Notes under the pieces: model-generated
Seen by the model: only the letters and a program-made list of their open reading frames with translations
Databases searched by the model: none
What the model was told of the DNA's origin: nothing
Shown here: positions 56,536 through 64,000 of the stretch, piece after piece
Layout: every line of letters starts with the position of its first letter
Numbering within the stretch: the stretch's first letter is position 1
Assembly (NCBI GenBank): GCA_003056425.1
Contig: PYVY01000001.1
Span: forward strand, 1-64,000
Reading direction: 5' to 3'
From: Alteromonas indica
GTDB taxonomy: Bacteria; Pseudomonadota; Gammaproteobacteria; Enterobacterales; Alteromonadaceae
DNA length: 64,000 nt
Made by a program: the position numbers and the translations under genes

Positions 56536-57885
56536 TTATTCAAACAATGCTTTATGCAGATGCTGAACAATATCCGCACTATCGCTTTCATTAACCAGAA
56601 ACGACAAGTTGTGTGGGTTCGCGCCGAAACAAATCATTCGCAGGTTGTACTGTGATACTGCCGCGAAAATTTTGCTTGAGACACCTTTAGCCGTTTGCAT
56701 ATGATTGCCTACTACGGTAACCAAATCGAAGCCGTGTTCCACGTTAACATCACAGATAGTTTCCAGTTCGGCAATGGTTTCTTTATTCAGGCGCTGTGCT
56801 ACCGAATTAGCCGGATTGTCCAGCGTAAAAGAGACCGAAATTTCTGAGGTGGTCACCAAATCAACACTTAAACGATGCTTCGCAATGATACCAAAAACCT
56901 GCTGCAAAAAGCCCTGTGCGTACATCATTTTAGGGGTTTTAACAGTAACCATAACCTGGTCTTTACGGCGGGTAATAGCGCGATAAGGCGGCTCATGTTC
57001 ACAGTCGCGCATTATCCAGGTGCCGCCTTGTTCCGGCGCTTTACTTGAACCGACAAAGACTTTTACATTCTTGCGTAGGGCAGGCTCCATAGTGGCCGGA
57101 TGCAGCACCTTAGCACCGAATGTGGCCATTTCCGCCGCTTCTTCAAAGCTTAGCTCGGGTAATGGATGCGCCTTCTCAGCAATGCGCGGATCCGTGGTAT
57201 AGACGCCGGCCACGTCGGTCCAGATTTCGCAAACTTCAGCATGTAGTGCTTCGGCCAACAAAGCTGCGGTAAAGTCCGAGCCCCCACGTCCAAGTGTGGT
57301 GGTTTTACCTTGCTCATCGGCACCTACAAACCCCTGCGTAACCACAATAGCGTGTTCTATTTCCGGTTGTAACAGGCGCTGAGACAACGCACTTATCTCT
57401 TCTAACTGCGGTACAGCTTCGCCAAACTCACTATCTGTTCGCAATACTTTTCGCACATCAAAATTGATGGCTGGCTGGCCTTGCTCAGCAATAACGGCGC
57501 TAAACAGTAAAGACGACATACGTTCGCCCATCGATAGCAACTGATCTTTCAGATCGTCCCGGTGCAATATTTCCTCGTGATACGCCAACTCACGCATTTC
57601 ATCAAGCAAATCGTTTAATTTAGGCAGCACCGCGGCCGGCTCTGCCAGGCTATCCACGATCGCCATTTCAATAGCGACAATGGCATTGCACACTTCACCA
57701 ATCTGTTCCTGGGTCATTGGCGTATGGGCCAGACTGACTAAGTGATTTGTCACGCCAGCGGCTGCACTGACCACCACAATTCGGGTAGCAGTGTTATTGA
57801 CGACAATTCGAGCGCAATTTTGCATAGCCGCATAGTTAGCTACACTGGTACCGCCAAACTTGGCGATAGTTAAAGATTTAGACAC
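56536..57885 (-). CDS. lysC: Aspartate kinase LysC (aspartokinase III type)
   Basis: This enzyme phosphorylates aspartate, the entry step to lysine, threonine and methionine. It has 449 residues, the exact length of lysine-inhibited E. coli LysC. It shows KFGGTSVANYAAMQNCARIV, the TLGRGGSDFTAALLAEAL catalytic segment and two C-terminal ACT domains. The start is GTG 57885 after GGAGAG. Only 33 bases separate it from the upstream DUF192 gene, so there is no room for the lysine riboswitch that precedes lysC in E. coli; feedback inhibition by the ACT domains is still expected. Confidence 0.95.
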   Translation of the reverse strand: MSKSLTIAKFGGTSVANYAAMQNCARIVVNNTATRIVVVSAAAGVTNHLVSLAHTPMTQEQIGEVCNAIVAIEMAIVDSLAEPAAVLPKLNDLLDEMRELAYHEEILHRDDLKDQLLSMGERMSSLLFSAVIAEQGQPAINFDVRKVLRTDSEFGEAVPQLEEISALSQRLLQPEIEHAIVVTQGFVGADEQGKTTTLGRGGSDFTAALLAEALHAEVCEIWTDVAGVYTTDPRIAEKAHPLPELSFEEAAEMATFGAKVLHPATMEPALRKNVKVFVGSSKAPEQGGTWIMRDCEHEPPYRAITRRKDQVMVTVKTPKMMYAQGFLQQVFGIIAKHRLSVDLVTTSEISVSFTLDNPANSVAQRLNKETIAELETICDVNVEHGFDLVTVVGNHMQTAKGVSSKIFAAVSQYNLRMICFGANPHNLSFLVNESDSADIVQHLHKALFE

Positions 57886-57918
57886 TATTCTCTCCGTAAC
57901 ATGCTGGTATTACACAGC

Positions 57919-58368
57919 TTATGGATTGACGATGATCTGGTCGCCTGCCTTAACATTGTGTTTGGCAAACCAGCCCTGGTTCATTTCCAGCGCGTAGGTC
58001 ACCACTTTCGATGCGCCCACCGAGGTTAGATCGTGTGGTTGCAGTGGTTTTATATCCGTAATTACGCCGTTTCTGTCGAAAAATGCTACATCCAGTGCAA
58101 TATTAGTATTCTTCATCCACATACTAGCCTGCTTAGCAGGCACAAAGCGGAATAACATACCACAATCCTGGCACAGTTCATCACGGAACATCAGGCCTCG
58201 GGCTCGCTGTTGCTGTGTCTGCGCGTACTCTACTTCCAGCGCTATGCCGTTAATCGACAAGTGTGTAGTATCAAAATGTACTTTGTCCTGAGCAGCCACG
58301 CAGGCACTAAGCGCAAACCACAAAACCAGGATTAACACAGATAAAATAGACGAACCGGAAGATGGCAT
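57919..58368 (-). CDS. DUF192 family exported protein
   Basis: This 149-residue protein has a signal sequence (residues 8-26, SVLILVLWFALSACVA) and a DUF192 domain. Diagnostic motifs are QQQRARGLMFRDEL, GMLFRFVPAKQASMWMKNTNIALDVAFFDRNG and ALEMNQGWFAKHNVKAGDQI. The pair of Cys (CQDCG) could form a disulfide in the periplasm. Function is unknown. It precedes lysC by 33 bases in the same direction and is probably cotranscribed. Confidence 0.9.
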   Translation of the reverse strand: MPSSGSSILSVLILVLWFALSACVAAQDKVHFDTTHLSINGIALEVEYAQTQQQRARGLMFRDELCQDCGMLFRFVPAKQASMWMKNTNIALDVAFFDRNGVITDIKPLQPHDLTSVGASKVVTYALEMNQGWFAKHNVKAGDQIIVNP

Positions 58369-58489
58369 AAATATTCCTAATAGGGCCGCAAAAGGTACTT
58401 AGTCAACAACCATAAAAAATGGCAGTAATGTATCCTAAAACACGCAGTCTACCTATGCCGGTCGCTTTTATCCAGTGACGGTAGAGCAT

Positions 58490-58521
58490 AAAAAAAGCCG
58501 GGCCCTTTCGGTGCCCGGCTT
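58490..58521 (-). terminator. Rho-independent terminator after acnB
   Basis: AAGCCGGGC and GCCCGGCTT surround a nine-base loop. The minus-strand exit is followed by a T-run. It lies about 20 bases past the acnB stop. Confidence 0.9.
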
Positions 58522-58541
58522 CACATTATACTGCGTTAACT

Positions 58542-61154
58542 TCAGGCAATATTCAGCGTCGGAATAATCTTCGCTTTTGCATCGGCTTCAGCTTGTTTAA
58601 AGCTTTCCATTTTATCGAAGTTCAGGTAGCGATAAACATCCGCTGCCATCGAATCAATCTTACCGGCATACTCCATATATTCCTTAGCAGTAGGAATACG
58701 GCCAACAATAGCACCGACGGCAGCGAGTTCTGCAGACGTCAGGTATACATTGGCTCCATCACCTAAACGGTTAGGGAAGTTACGGGTTGATGTAGACAAT
58801 ACGGTCGCACCGGCATCTACCCGCGCCTGGTTACCCATACATAATGAACAGCCTGGCATTTCAGTACGTACGCCAACCCGGCCGTAAATATTGTAATAGC
58901 CTTCTTCCATTAGCTGCGCTTTATCCATCTTCGTTGGCGGAGAAATCCACAAACGGGTAGGGAGTGTTTTACCGTAGTTATCCAGTAGTTTACCGGCCGC
59001 ACGGAAGTGACCAATGTTGGTCATACACGAGCCAATAAATACCTCATCAACATGATCGCCAGCAACATCTGATAATGTTTTCGCATCGTCAGGGTCATTC
59101 GGGCAACATACGATAGGCTCTTTGATGTCTTCCAGGTCAATCTCAATAACTGAAGAGTACTCAGCATCTTTGTCAGCACGCATCAGTTCTGGGTTAGCCA
59201 GCCATTCTTCCATCTTCTGGGCGCGACGCTCCAGCGTACGAGGATCGCCATAACCTTCGTTGATCATCCAGCGTAGCATAGTGATGTTAGAGCGCAGGTA
59301 TTCAGAGATAGACTCTTCAGACAGGTTGATTGTACAACCCGCCGCAGAACGCTCTGCAGAGGCATCTGACAACTCAAATGCTTGTTCAACGGTTAAGTCT
59401 TCCAGGCCTTCAATTTCCAGGATGCGACCTGAGAACTGATTGATTTTGCCTTTTTTCTCAACGGTTAGCAGGCCCTGCTTGATGCCGTATAAGGGAATAG
59501 CATGTACTAGATCCCGCAAGGTGATACCAGGCTGACGCTTACCTTTGAAACGAACCAGGATAGATTCTGGCATATCCAGCGGCATAACCCCGGTCGCGGC
59601 CGCGAATGCAACCAGGCCCGAGCCCGCCGGGAATGAAATACCCAAAGGGAAACGCGTATGCGAGTCACCGCCGGTACCTACCGTATCAGGCAGCAACATA
59701 CGGTTCAGCCAGCTGTGGATAATACCGTCACCAGGGCGCAGTGAAACACCGCCACGGTTCATAATAAAGTCGGGCAGCGTGTGCTGCGTTTCAATATCAA
59801 CTGGTTTTGGATAAGCTGCGGTATGGCAGAATGACTGCATGGTCAAATCAGCAGTAAAGCCCAGACACGCCAAATCTTTAAGCTCATCACGGGTCATCGG
59901 GCCGGTAGTATCCTGCGAGCCGACAGTGGTCATTTTAGGTTCACAGTATGTGCCAGGACGGATGCCGTCTACGCCACAGGCTTTACCTACCATTTTCTGC
60001 GCCAGGGTATACCCTTTGCCGGTATCTTCAGGCTGTTCTGGAGTACGGAACATATCCGTAGGACCCAGGCCCAGGGCTTCACGTGCTTTGTCGGTCAGAC
60101 CCCGGCCAATGATTAGGTTAATACGGCCACCGGCACGTACTTCATCCAAGATCACTTTTGACTTATAGCTGTATTCAGACAGCACTTCGCCCGTCTCGTG
60201 ATTGGTAATTTTGCCTTCATAGGGATAGATGTCGATCACATCGCCCATATTCATTTTTTCTACATCGGCTTCAAAAACCAACGCGCCGGCATCTTCCATA
60301 GTGTTGAAGAAAATAGGCGCCACTTTGTTACCGATACATACCCCACCACCACGTTTGTTTGGCACGCCAGGCATATCTTCACCGAAGAACCACAGTACCG
60401 AGTTGGTTGCTGATTTACGTGAAGAACCGGTCCCTACCACATCGCCTACAAAAGCCACCGGATAACCTTGGTTCTTAACGTCTTCAATTTGTTTCATCGG
60501 ACCGGTTACACCATGCTCTTCTGGCTCCAGACCGTCACGGGTCATTTTGTAAGCGGCCAGGGCATGCAAGGGGATATCTGGACGAGACCAGGCATCCGGT
60601 GCCGGCGACAAATCATCGGTGTTGGTTTCACCGGTTACTTTAAATACCGAATAAGTGATTTTGTCGGCCATTTTGTCACGAGCAGTGAACCACTCAGCTT
60701 CGGCCCACGACTCAATCACTTCAGTGGCGTATTTGTTGCCTGCTTTATGCTTTTCTTCCACATCATGGAATGCATCGAACATTAACAGTGTGTGCTTAAG
60801 CTCTTTTGCCGCCAGTGGTGCCAGGGCGTCATCATCTAATAGCTCAATCAGGGTGACGATGTTGTAACCGCCATGCATATTACCCAATAGCTCAACCGCT
60901 TTTTCGCGGCTGATCAGCTCACTGCTGTCTTCGCCTTTTGCTACGGCGCTAAGAAAGCCAGCTTTTACATAAGCCGCTTCATCAACACCAGGAGGAACGC
61001 GCTCTGAAATCAGTTCGAGCAGATTATCTTCTTCACCTGCCGGGGCGTTTTTCAACAATTCGATCAGGCTTGCTACCTGTTCGGCATTTAGTGGTTTAGG
61101 AGGGATACCTTGTGCAGCACGTTCTTCTACGTGTTTGCGATACTCTTCTAACAC
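58542..61154 (-). CDS. acnB: Bifunctional aconitate hydratase 2 / 2-methylisocitrate dehydratase AcnB
   Basis: This is the main TCA-cycle aconitase and a [4Fe-4S] enzyme that can act as an RNA-binding iron sensor when it loses the cluster. The 870-residue protein has the AcnB layout: HEAT-like N-domain, swivel domain and catalytic core. Cluster cysteines are visible in [29 protein letters not shown] and [12 protein letters not shown]. Length agrees with E. coli AcnB (865). Confidence 0.98.
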   Translation of the reverse strand: MLEEYRKHVEERAAQGIPPKPLNAEQVASLIELLKNAPAGEEDNLLELISERVPPGVDEAAYVKAGFLSAVAKGEDSSELISREKAVELLGNMHGGYNIVTLIELLDDDALAPLAAKELKHTLLMFDAFHDVEEKHKAGNKYATEVIESWAEAEWFTARDKMADKITYSVFKVTGETNTDDLSPAPDAWSRPDIPLHALAAYKMTRDGLEPEEHGVTGPMKQIEDVKNQGYPVAFVGDVVGTGSSRKSATNSVLWFFGEDMPGVPNKRGGGVCIGNKVAPIFFNTMEDAGALVFEADVEKMNMGDVIDIYPYEGKITNHETGEVLSEYSYKSKVILDEVRAGGRINLIIGRGLTDKAREALGLGPTDMFRTPEQPEDTGKGYTLAQKMVGKACGVDGIRPGTYCEPKMTTVGSQDTTGPMTRDELKDLACLGFTADLTMQSFCHTAAYPKPVDIETQHTLPDFIMNRGGVSLRPGDGIIHSWLNRMLLPDTVGTGGDSHTRFPLGISFPAGSGLVAFAAATGVMPLDMPESILVRFKGKRQPGITLRDLVHAIPLYGIKQGLLTVEKKGKINQFSGRILEIEGLEDLTVEQAFELSDASAERSAAGCTINLSEESISEYLRSNITMLRWMINEGYGDPRTLERRAQKMEEWLANPELMRADKDAEYSSVIEIDLEDIKEPIVCCPNDPDDAKTLSDVAGDHVDEVFIGSCMTNIGHFRAAGKLLDNYGKTLPTRLWISPPTKMDKAQLMEEGYYNIYGRVGVRTEMPGCSLCMGNQARVDAGATVLSTSTRNFPNRLGDGANVYLTSAELAAVGAIVGRIPTAKEYMEYAGKIDSMAADVYRYLNFDKMESFKQAEADAKAKIIPTLNIA

Positions 61155-61340
61155 GATGTCTTCCTCATGGTTGATCCTGTCGGATAAAATTAACGGTCTT
61201 GGCGACAGGACGTGACTAATAAAACGCCGGAATTATATCGGCATGTAGCATTAATTTGAATGATAATACGCTTTCGGTTACTTATAACCAGTATTCAGCC
61301 AGCCTATACCGACCCCATTATGATTAATATAGGCTATGCA

Positions 61341-62435
61341 TTATTCAGCGGGCGTCACTTTTATAATGCCGGCTTTACTGCCGTCGGTCAGTACATAAAT
61401 TGCGCCATCCTGACCTACTGCGACATCTCGCAAGCGTTGGTCTATAGTAGCAAATATTCGCTCGCTGCGTACGGGCGTCCCCGATATATTTACGCTTAGC
61501 AGTGATTGGGCCTTCAGGGTAGTTACCAACAGGTGACCGGTGAGCTCGCTGAACAACGTGTGCTGATACAAAGCCATTCCCGACGGTGCCACCGAGGGCG
61601 TCCAGTCATAAGCGGGTTGTTGCATGCCGGCGTACTGTTCAAACGGCGTAATCCGGGCCCCCGAATAATCTTTGCCGTTGGTGATCACCGGCCAGCCGTA
61701 GTTTTCACCGGCCGCAATCACATTAATCTCATCGCCGCCAGCCGGGCCGTGCTCATGTTCGATGATTTGCTGGGTCGCCGGGTTGATCAATAACCCCTGT
61801 GGATTACGATGGCCCAGAGAGTAAACATAAGGTGCCTCAGCAAATGGGTGATCCTGGGCCGGGCTACCGTCTTCTCGAAAGCGCAATATTTTACCCAAAT
61901 GGCTGCTGATTACCTGCGCCTGTTCCCGATAATCGAAGCCGTCGCCACTGCTGACCAGCCAGGTACCATCACTCATTACAGCCAGCCGCCCGGCAAAATG
62001 TACCGGGGTGGCACGATCCGGTTGTAACGTCAGAATAGGCGTTATATCGGTTAATGCATCGTCTTCATATGTGGCGCTGACTACCACCAGCCGATTCGCT
62101 TCATCGGTGCCTTGTGCGTAGGTAAGCAAGACTTTACCAGACAACGCAAAGTCTTGTGCCAAAGCAAAATCCAACAGCCCGCCCTGCCCCTTAAAATACA
62201 AGCCAGGTAGCGGCACCTTGGTCCGGGTCATGCTGCCATCCGGTTTAATCAGCACCAGGTTACCCCTGCGCTCGGTTACCACCCAGCTTTGGTCAGGTAG
62301 CTGAACCAAGGTCCAGGGCCCATGCAGAGGTTGCGAGTTTATGTTGGTTAGCTGATAGTCAGAAGTATCGGCCCACGTTGCAGCACTTAACATGCAACTA
62401 AGTCCTGCCATCCACGAAAAAATAGCACGCGTCAT
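61341..62435 (-). CDS. PQQ-dependent sugar dehydrogenase-like beta-propeller protein
   Basis: This is an exported protein of about 364 residues in the soluble glucose/sorbosone dehydrogenase family (GSDH). It has a signal peptide (SWMAGLSCMLSAATWA) and a six-bladed propeller with GQGGLLDFAL, HFAGRLAVMSDG (candidate catalytic His), SLGHRNPQGL, EHEHGPAGGDEINVI and GENYGWPV. Members such as E. coli YliI bind PQQ and oxidise aldose sugars in the periplasm. No PQQ synthesis genes are in this window. ATG 62435 with AGGAA upstream is preferred over the longer frame. Confidence 0.9.
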   Translation of the reverse strand: MTRAIFSWMAGLSCMLSAATWADTSDYQLTNINSQPLHGPWTLVQLPDQSWVVTERRGNLVLIKPDGSMTRTKVPLPGLYFKGQGGLLDFALAQDFALSGKVLLTYAQGTDEANRLVVVSATYEDDALTDITPILTLQPDRATPVHFAGRLAVMSDGTWLVSSGDGFDYREQAQVISSHLGKILRFREDGSPAQDHPFAEAPYVYSLGHRNPQGLLINPATQQIIEHEHGPAGGDEINVIAAGENYGWPVITNGKDYSGARITPFEQYAGMQQPAYDWTPSVAPSGMALYQHTLFSELTGHLLVTTLKAQSLLSVNISGTPVRSERIFATIDQRLRDVAVGQDGAIYVLTDGSKAGIIKVTPAE

Positions 62436-62578
62436 ACCGGTTCCTGTTATGCGATATACCGTTGTTATTGTTAGCCTATCACGAAATAACATAAACGTAG
62501 CAGCAAAGGATTCAGCCGTAGATAAAACACTTAGGTCACGCTAGACTGAAGCCGCCTAAATTTGTTGTGGACCGCTTA

Positions 62579-63031
62579 ATGTCACTATTTCATCAAACAA
62601 AGACATTTGTTATTGCCCTTCTTCCGGCCTGGTTGCTTACCTATGTGCTGGCATGCCTGTTTCATACCCAACGGGTGGTGCATGGCTTGGTAGAGGTCGG
62701 GGTTACTGTGCCCTTCACTGATCGGCTGCATATCAGCGCCTATGATATTTGGGGTTTATTACCGGCCTACGGCTCCGCCATAGCCGGCGCATTAATTATA
62801 AGTTTACTGGTGGTTGCGGTGTTGTTTCGCTGGACTGGCCGCTCGTATTTGTTGGCCATGCTAGGCGCTGGCGTGGCTATGCTGGTTATGCTCACGGCCA
62901 TGCAACCCATAATGGGCGTAACCTTAATTGCCGGGGCCCGGGAAACTATCGGAGTCGTATTGCAGTGTGCTGCCGGATGCGCGGGTGGTGCACTATTTAC
63001 CTATCTGTACGGACGTAAATCTGGCACATAA
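62579..63031 (+). CDS. Four-helix inner-membrane protein of unknown function
   Basis: This protein of about 150 residues has four hydrophobic helices. They lie near residues 9-28 (FVIALLPAWLLTYVLACLF), 60-84, 89-109 and 120-144. A roughly 30-residue loop sits between helices 1 and 2. A longer frame from GTG 62567 exists. I do not recognise the family. It is divergent from the sugar dehydrogenase gene. Confidence 0.7.
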   Translation: MSLFHQTKTFVIALLPAWLLTYVLACLFHTQRVVHGLVEVGVTVPFTDRLHISAYDIWGLLPAYGSAIAGALIISLLVVAVLFRWTGRSYLLAMLGAGVAMLVMLTAMQPIMGVTLIAGARETIGVVLQCAAGCAGGALFTYLYGRKSGT

Positions 63032-63053
63032 CCGGCGGTATTGTCCCGCCCGC

Positions 63054-63084
63054 AGAGACCGCGGGGCCGCGGGGCCGCGTCTCT
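63054..63084. terminator. GC-rich hairpin after the membrane-protein gene
   Basis: AGAGAC...GTCTCT enclose an almost perfect GC-only stem (CGCGG/CCGCG). There is no T-run, so termination is possible but unproven. Confidence 0.35.
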
Positions 63085-63211
63085 ACCAAAGTATAAATCA
63101 CTACCTTTGTTGGCCTGAAAACTGGCGAGAAACACGATCCTGATACACTATTAAAACAGTGTCACTTTGGTATTACGCAGGTAACTGCCTGCGTACCGTG
63201 TAAGGAATCGC

Positions 63212-64000
63212 ATGGACGTTAAACAGTGTGTTTTGACTTCTTTGGACGATATATCCGCTCTTCGTACAATGCTATCCGGCTACACCCCTGATTTGCTGTT
63301 GGTGTTTGCCGACACCCCTTTTATGGCCGATGCCGACTTTGTCGCTACCTTACAACAGGCAGGCGGCACATTGCTTGGCTGCACCACAGCAGGCGAAATC
63401 GCCAGGCATGAAGTGCATAATTATCATGCGGTGGTGACTGCGATTCGCTTTGCCCAAGCGCATGTGCAACTGGTCACAACCGAGGTGGCCGGCATGGCTG
63501 ACTCGTTTCGCGCCGGCCAGCAAGTGGGTAGCGAGCTTACACCTACTGGCCTACAGGCGGTATTTGTACTTGGCCCAGGGCTTAACATAAACGGTTCCGC
63601 GTTAATCAGTGGTTTAAAAGCAGGGTTACCTGAGCACGTCGGTATCAGTGGCGGGTTGGCAGCCGACTATAGCGATTTTAAATATACCTGGGTGTTATCG
63701 GATAACGGAGTGAGCCATACCGGTGTGGCTGCGCTTGGCCTGTATGGTGCCGGCCTATCGGTAACCACTGGCGCCTATGGCGGCTGGAAATCGTTTGGCC
63801 CATTTCGTAAGGTCACGCGGGCCGCCGACAACATACTATATGAATTAGATAACCAACCTGCACTGGATGTTTATAAACGGTATTTAGGAGAGTACGCCGA
63901 CCAGCTGCCGGCGTCAGGCTTGTTGTTTCCAATGGAAATGGTGGATGCCAGTCGAACCTCATCGGGTTTAGTTCGCACTATATTAGAAGTTGATGAGAAG
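63212..64000 (+). CDS. FIST-domain sensor protein (5' part, runs off the window)
   Basis: From ATG 63212 (with TAAGGA eight bases upstream) the frame stays open for 263 codons to the last base. The sequence has the FIST_N pattern (DLLLVFADTPF, TLLGCTTAGEI, ISGGLAADY) and the start of the FIST_C part (LYELDNQPALDVYKRYLGEY, LLFPMEM). FIST domains are proposed to sense small ligands, often amino acids, and sit upstream of kinases or cyclases or next to them. The partner genes lie outside the window. Confidence 0.88.
   Translation, partial: MDVKQCVLTSLDDISALRTMLSGYTPDLLLVFADTPFMADADFVATLQQAGGTLLGCTTAGEIARHEVHNYHAVVTAIRFAQAHVQLVTTEVAGMADSFRAGQQVGSELTPTGLQAVFVLGPGLNINGSALISGLKAGLPEHVGISGGLAADYSDFKYTWVLSDNGVSHTGVAALGLYGAGLSVTTGAYGGWKSFGPFRKVTRAADNILYELDNQPALDVYKRYLGEYADQLPASGLLFPMEMVDASRTSSGLVRTILEVDEK

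Noticed and set aside
57886..57918. Lysine riboswitch upstream of lysC
   Set aside because: The gap is only 33 bases, far too short for the roughly 170-base aptamer.

Overview
The window is a chromosomal segment of a gammaproteobacterium, most likely a marine member of the Alteromonadales (Alteromonadaceae-like). I infer this from gene order and protein content: zapE/zapG/degQ/degS, murA-ibaG-mlaBCDEF, yrbG-kdsDC-lptCAB-rpoN-hpf-ptsN-rapZ-ptsO, sspBA-petCBA-rpsI-rplM, recO-pdxJ-acpS-rlmD-relA-mazG, recJ-dsbC-xerD and djlA-lptD-surA-pdxA-rsmA-apaG-apaH. All of these are conserved gammaproteobacterial blocks. The overall impression is of moderate GC content. No rRNA, tRNA or CRISPR array was found. 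The genus is not determined.

Layout. 1-2070 is an accessory edge: the 3' end of an IS30-family transposase, a small two-helix membrane protein, a perfect 10-bp inverted repeat and a lone AT-rich HNH endonuclease. 2071-7584 holds a YebC/YeeN-type regulator, zapE, zapG and the periplasmic proteases degQ and degS. 8770-11947 is an accessory cassette: a MipA/OmpV outer-membrane barrel, a DUF3019 protein, and an OmpR-type response regulator with its histidine kinase. 11982-27203 is the classic envelope block: peptidoglycan precursor synthesis (murA), phospholipid transport (mla), Kdo synthesis (kdsD, kdsC), LPS transport (lptC, lptA, lptB), sigma-54, the nitrogen phosphotransferase branch, then mgtE. 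27240-28105 is a graveyard: a spondin_N-domain gene broken by several frameshifts and a stop, joined to the decayed DNA-binding half of a response regulator.

28440-33928 (all minus) carries stringent starvation proteins, the cytochrome bc1 complex and ribosomal proteins S9/L13. 34184-46024 holds an orphan periplasmic binding protein and a long minus-strand housekeeping run (mazG, relA, rlmD, acpS, pdxJ, recO, a small unknown, recJ, dsbC, xerD, djlA). 46403-53023 is the lptD-surA-pdxA-rsmA-apaG-apaH operon. 53808-64000 contains a chemoreceptor, a DUF2945 protein, lysC, a DUF192 protein, acnB, a PQQ-type sugar dehydrogenase, an unknown membrane protein and the start of a FIST-domain protein that runs off the window.

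Much of the window serves the cell envelope: MurA, Mla, Kdo/Lpt, LptD with its chaperone SurA, DsbC for disulfides, and DegQ/DegS for periplasmic quality control. Several intergenic gaps carry short perfect or near-perfect tandem repeats (14, 14, 13 and 19 bp units). I saw no clear-cut new system. The best candidates for novelty are the MipA-DUF3019-two-component cassette, the decayed spondin/response-regulator locus and the intergenic tandem repeats.
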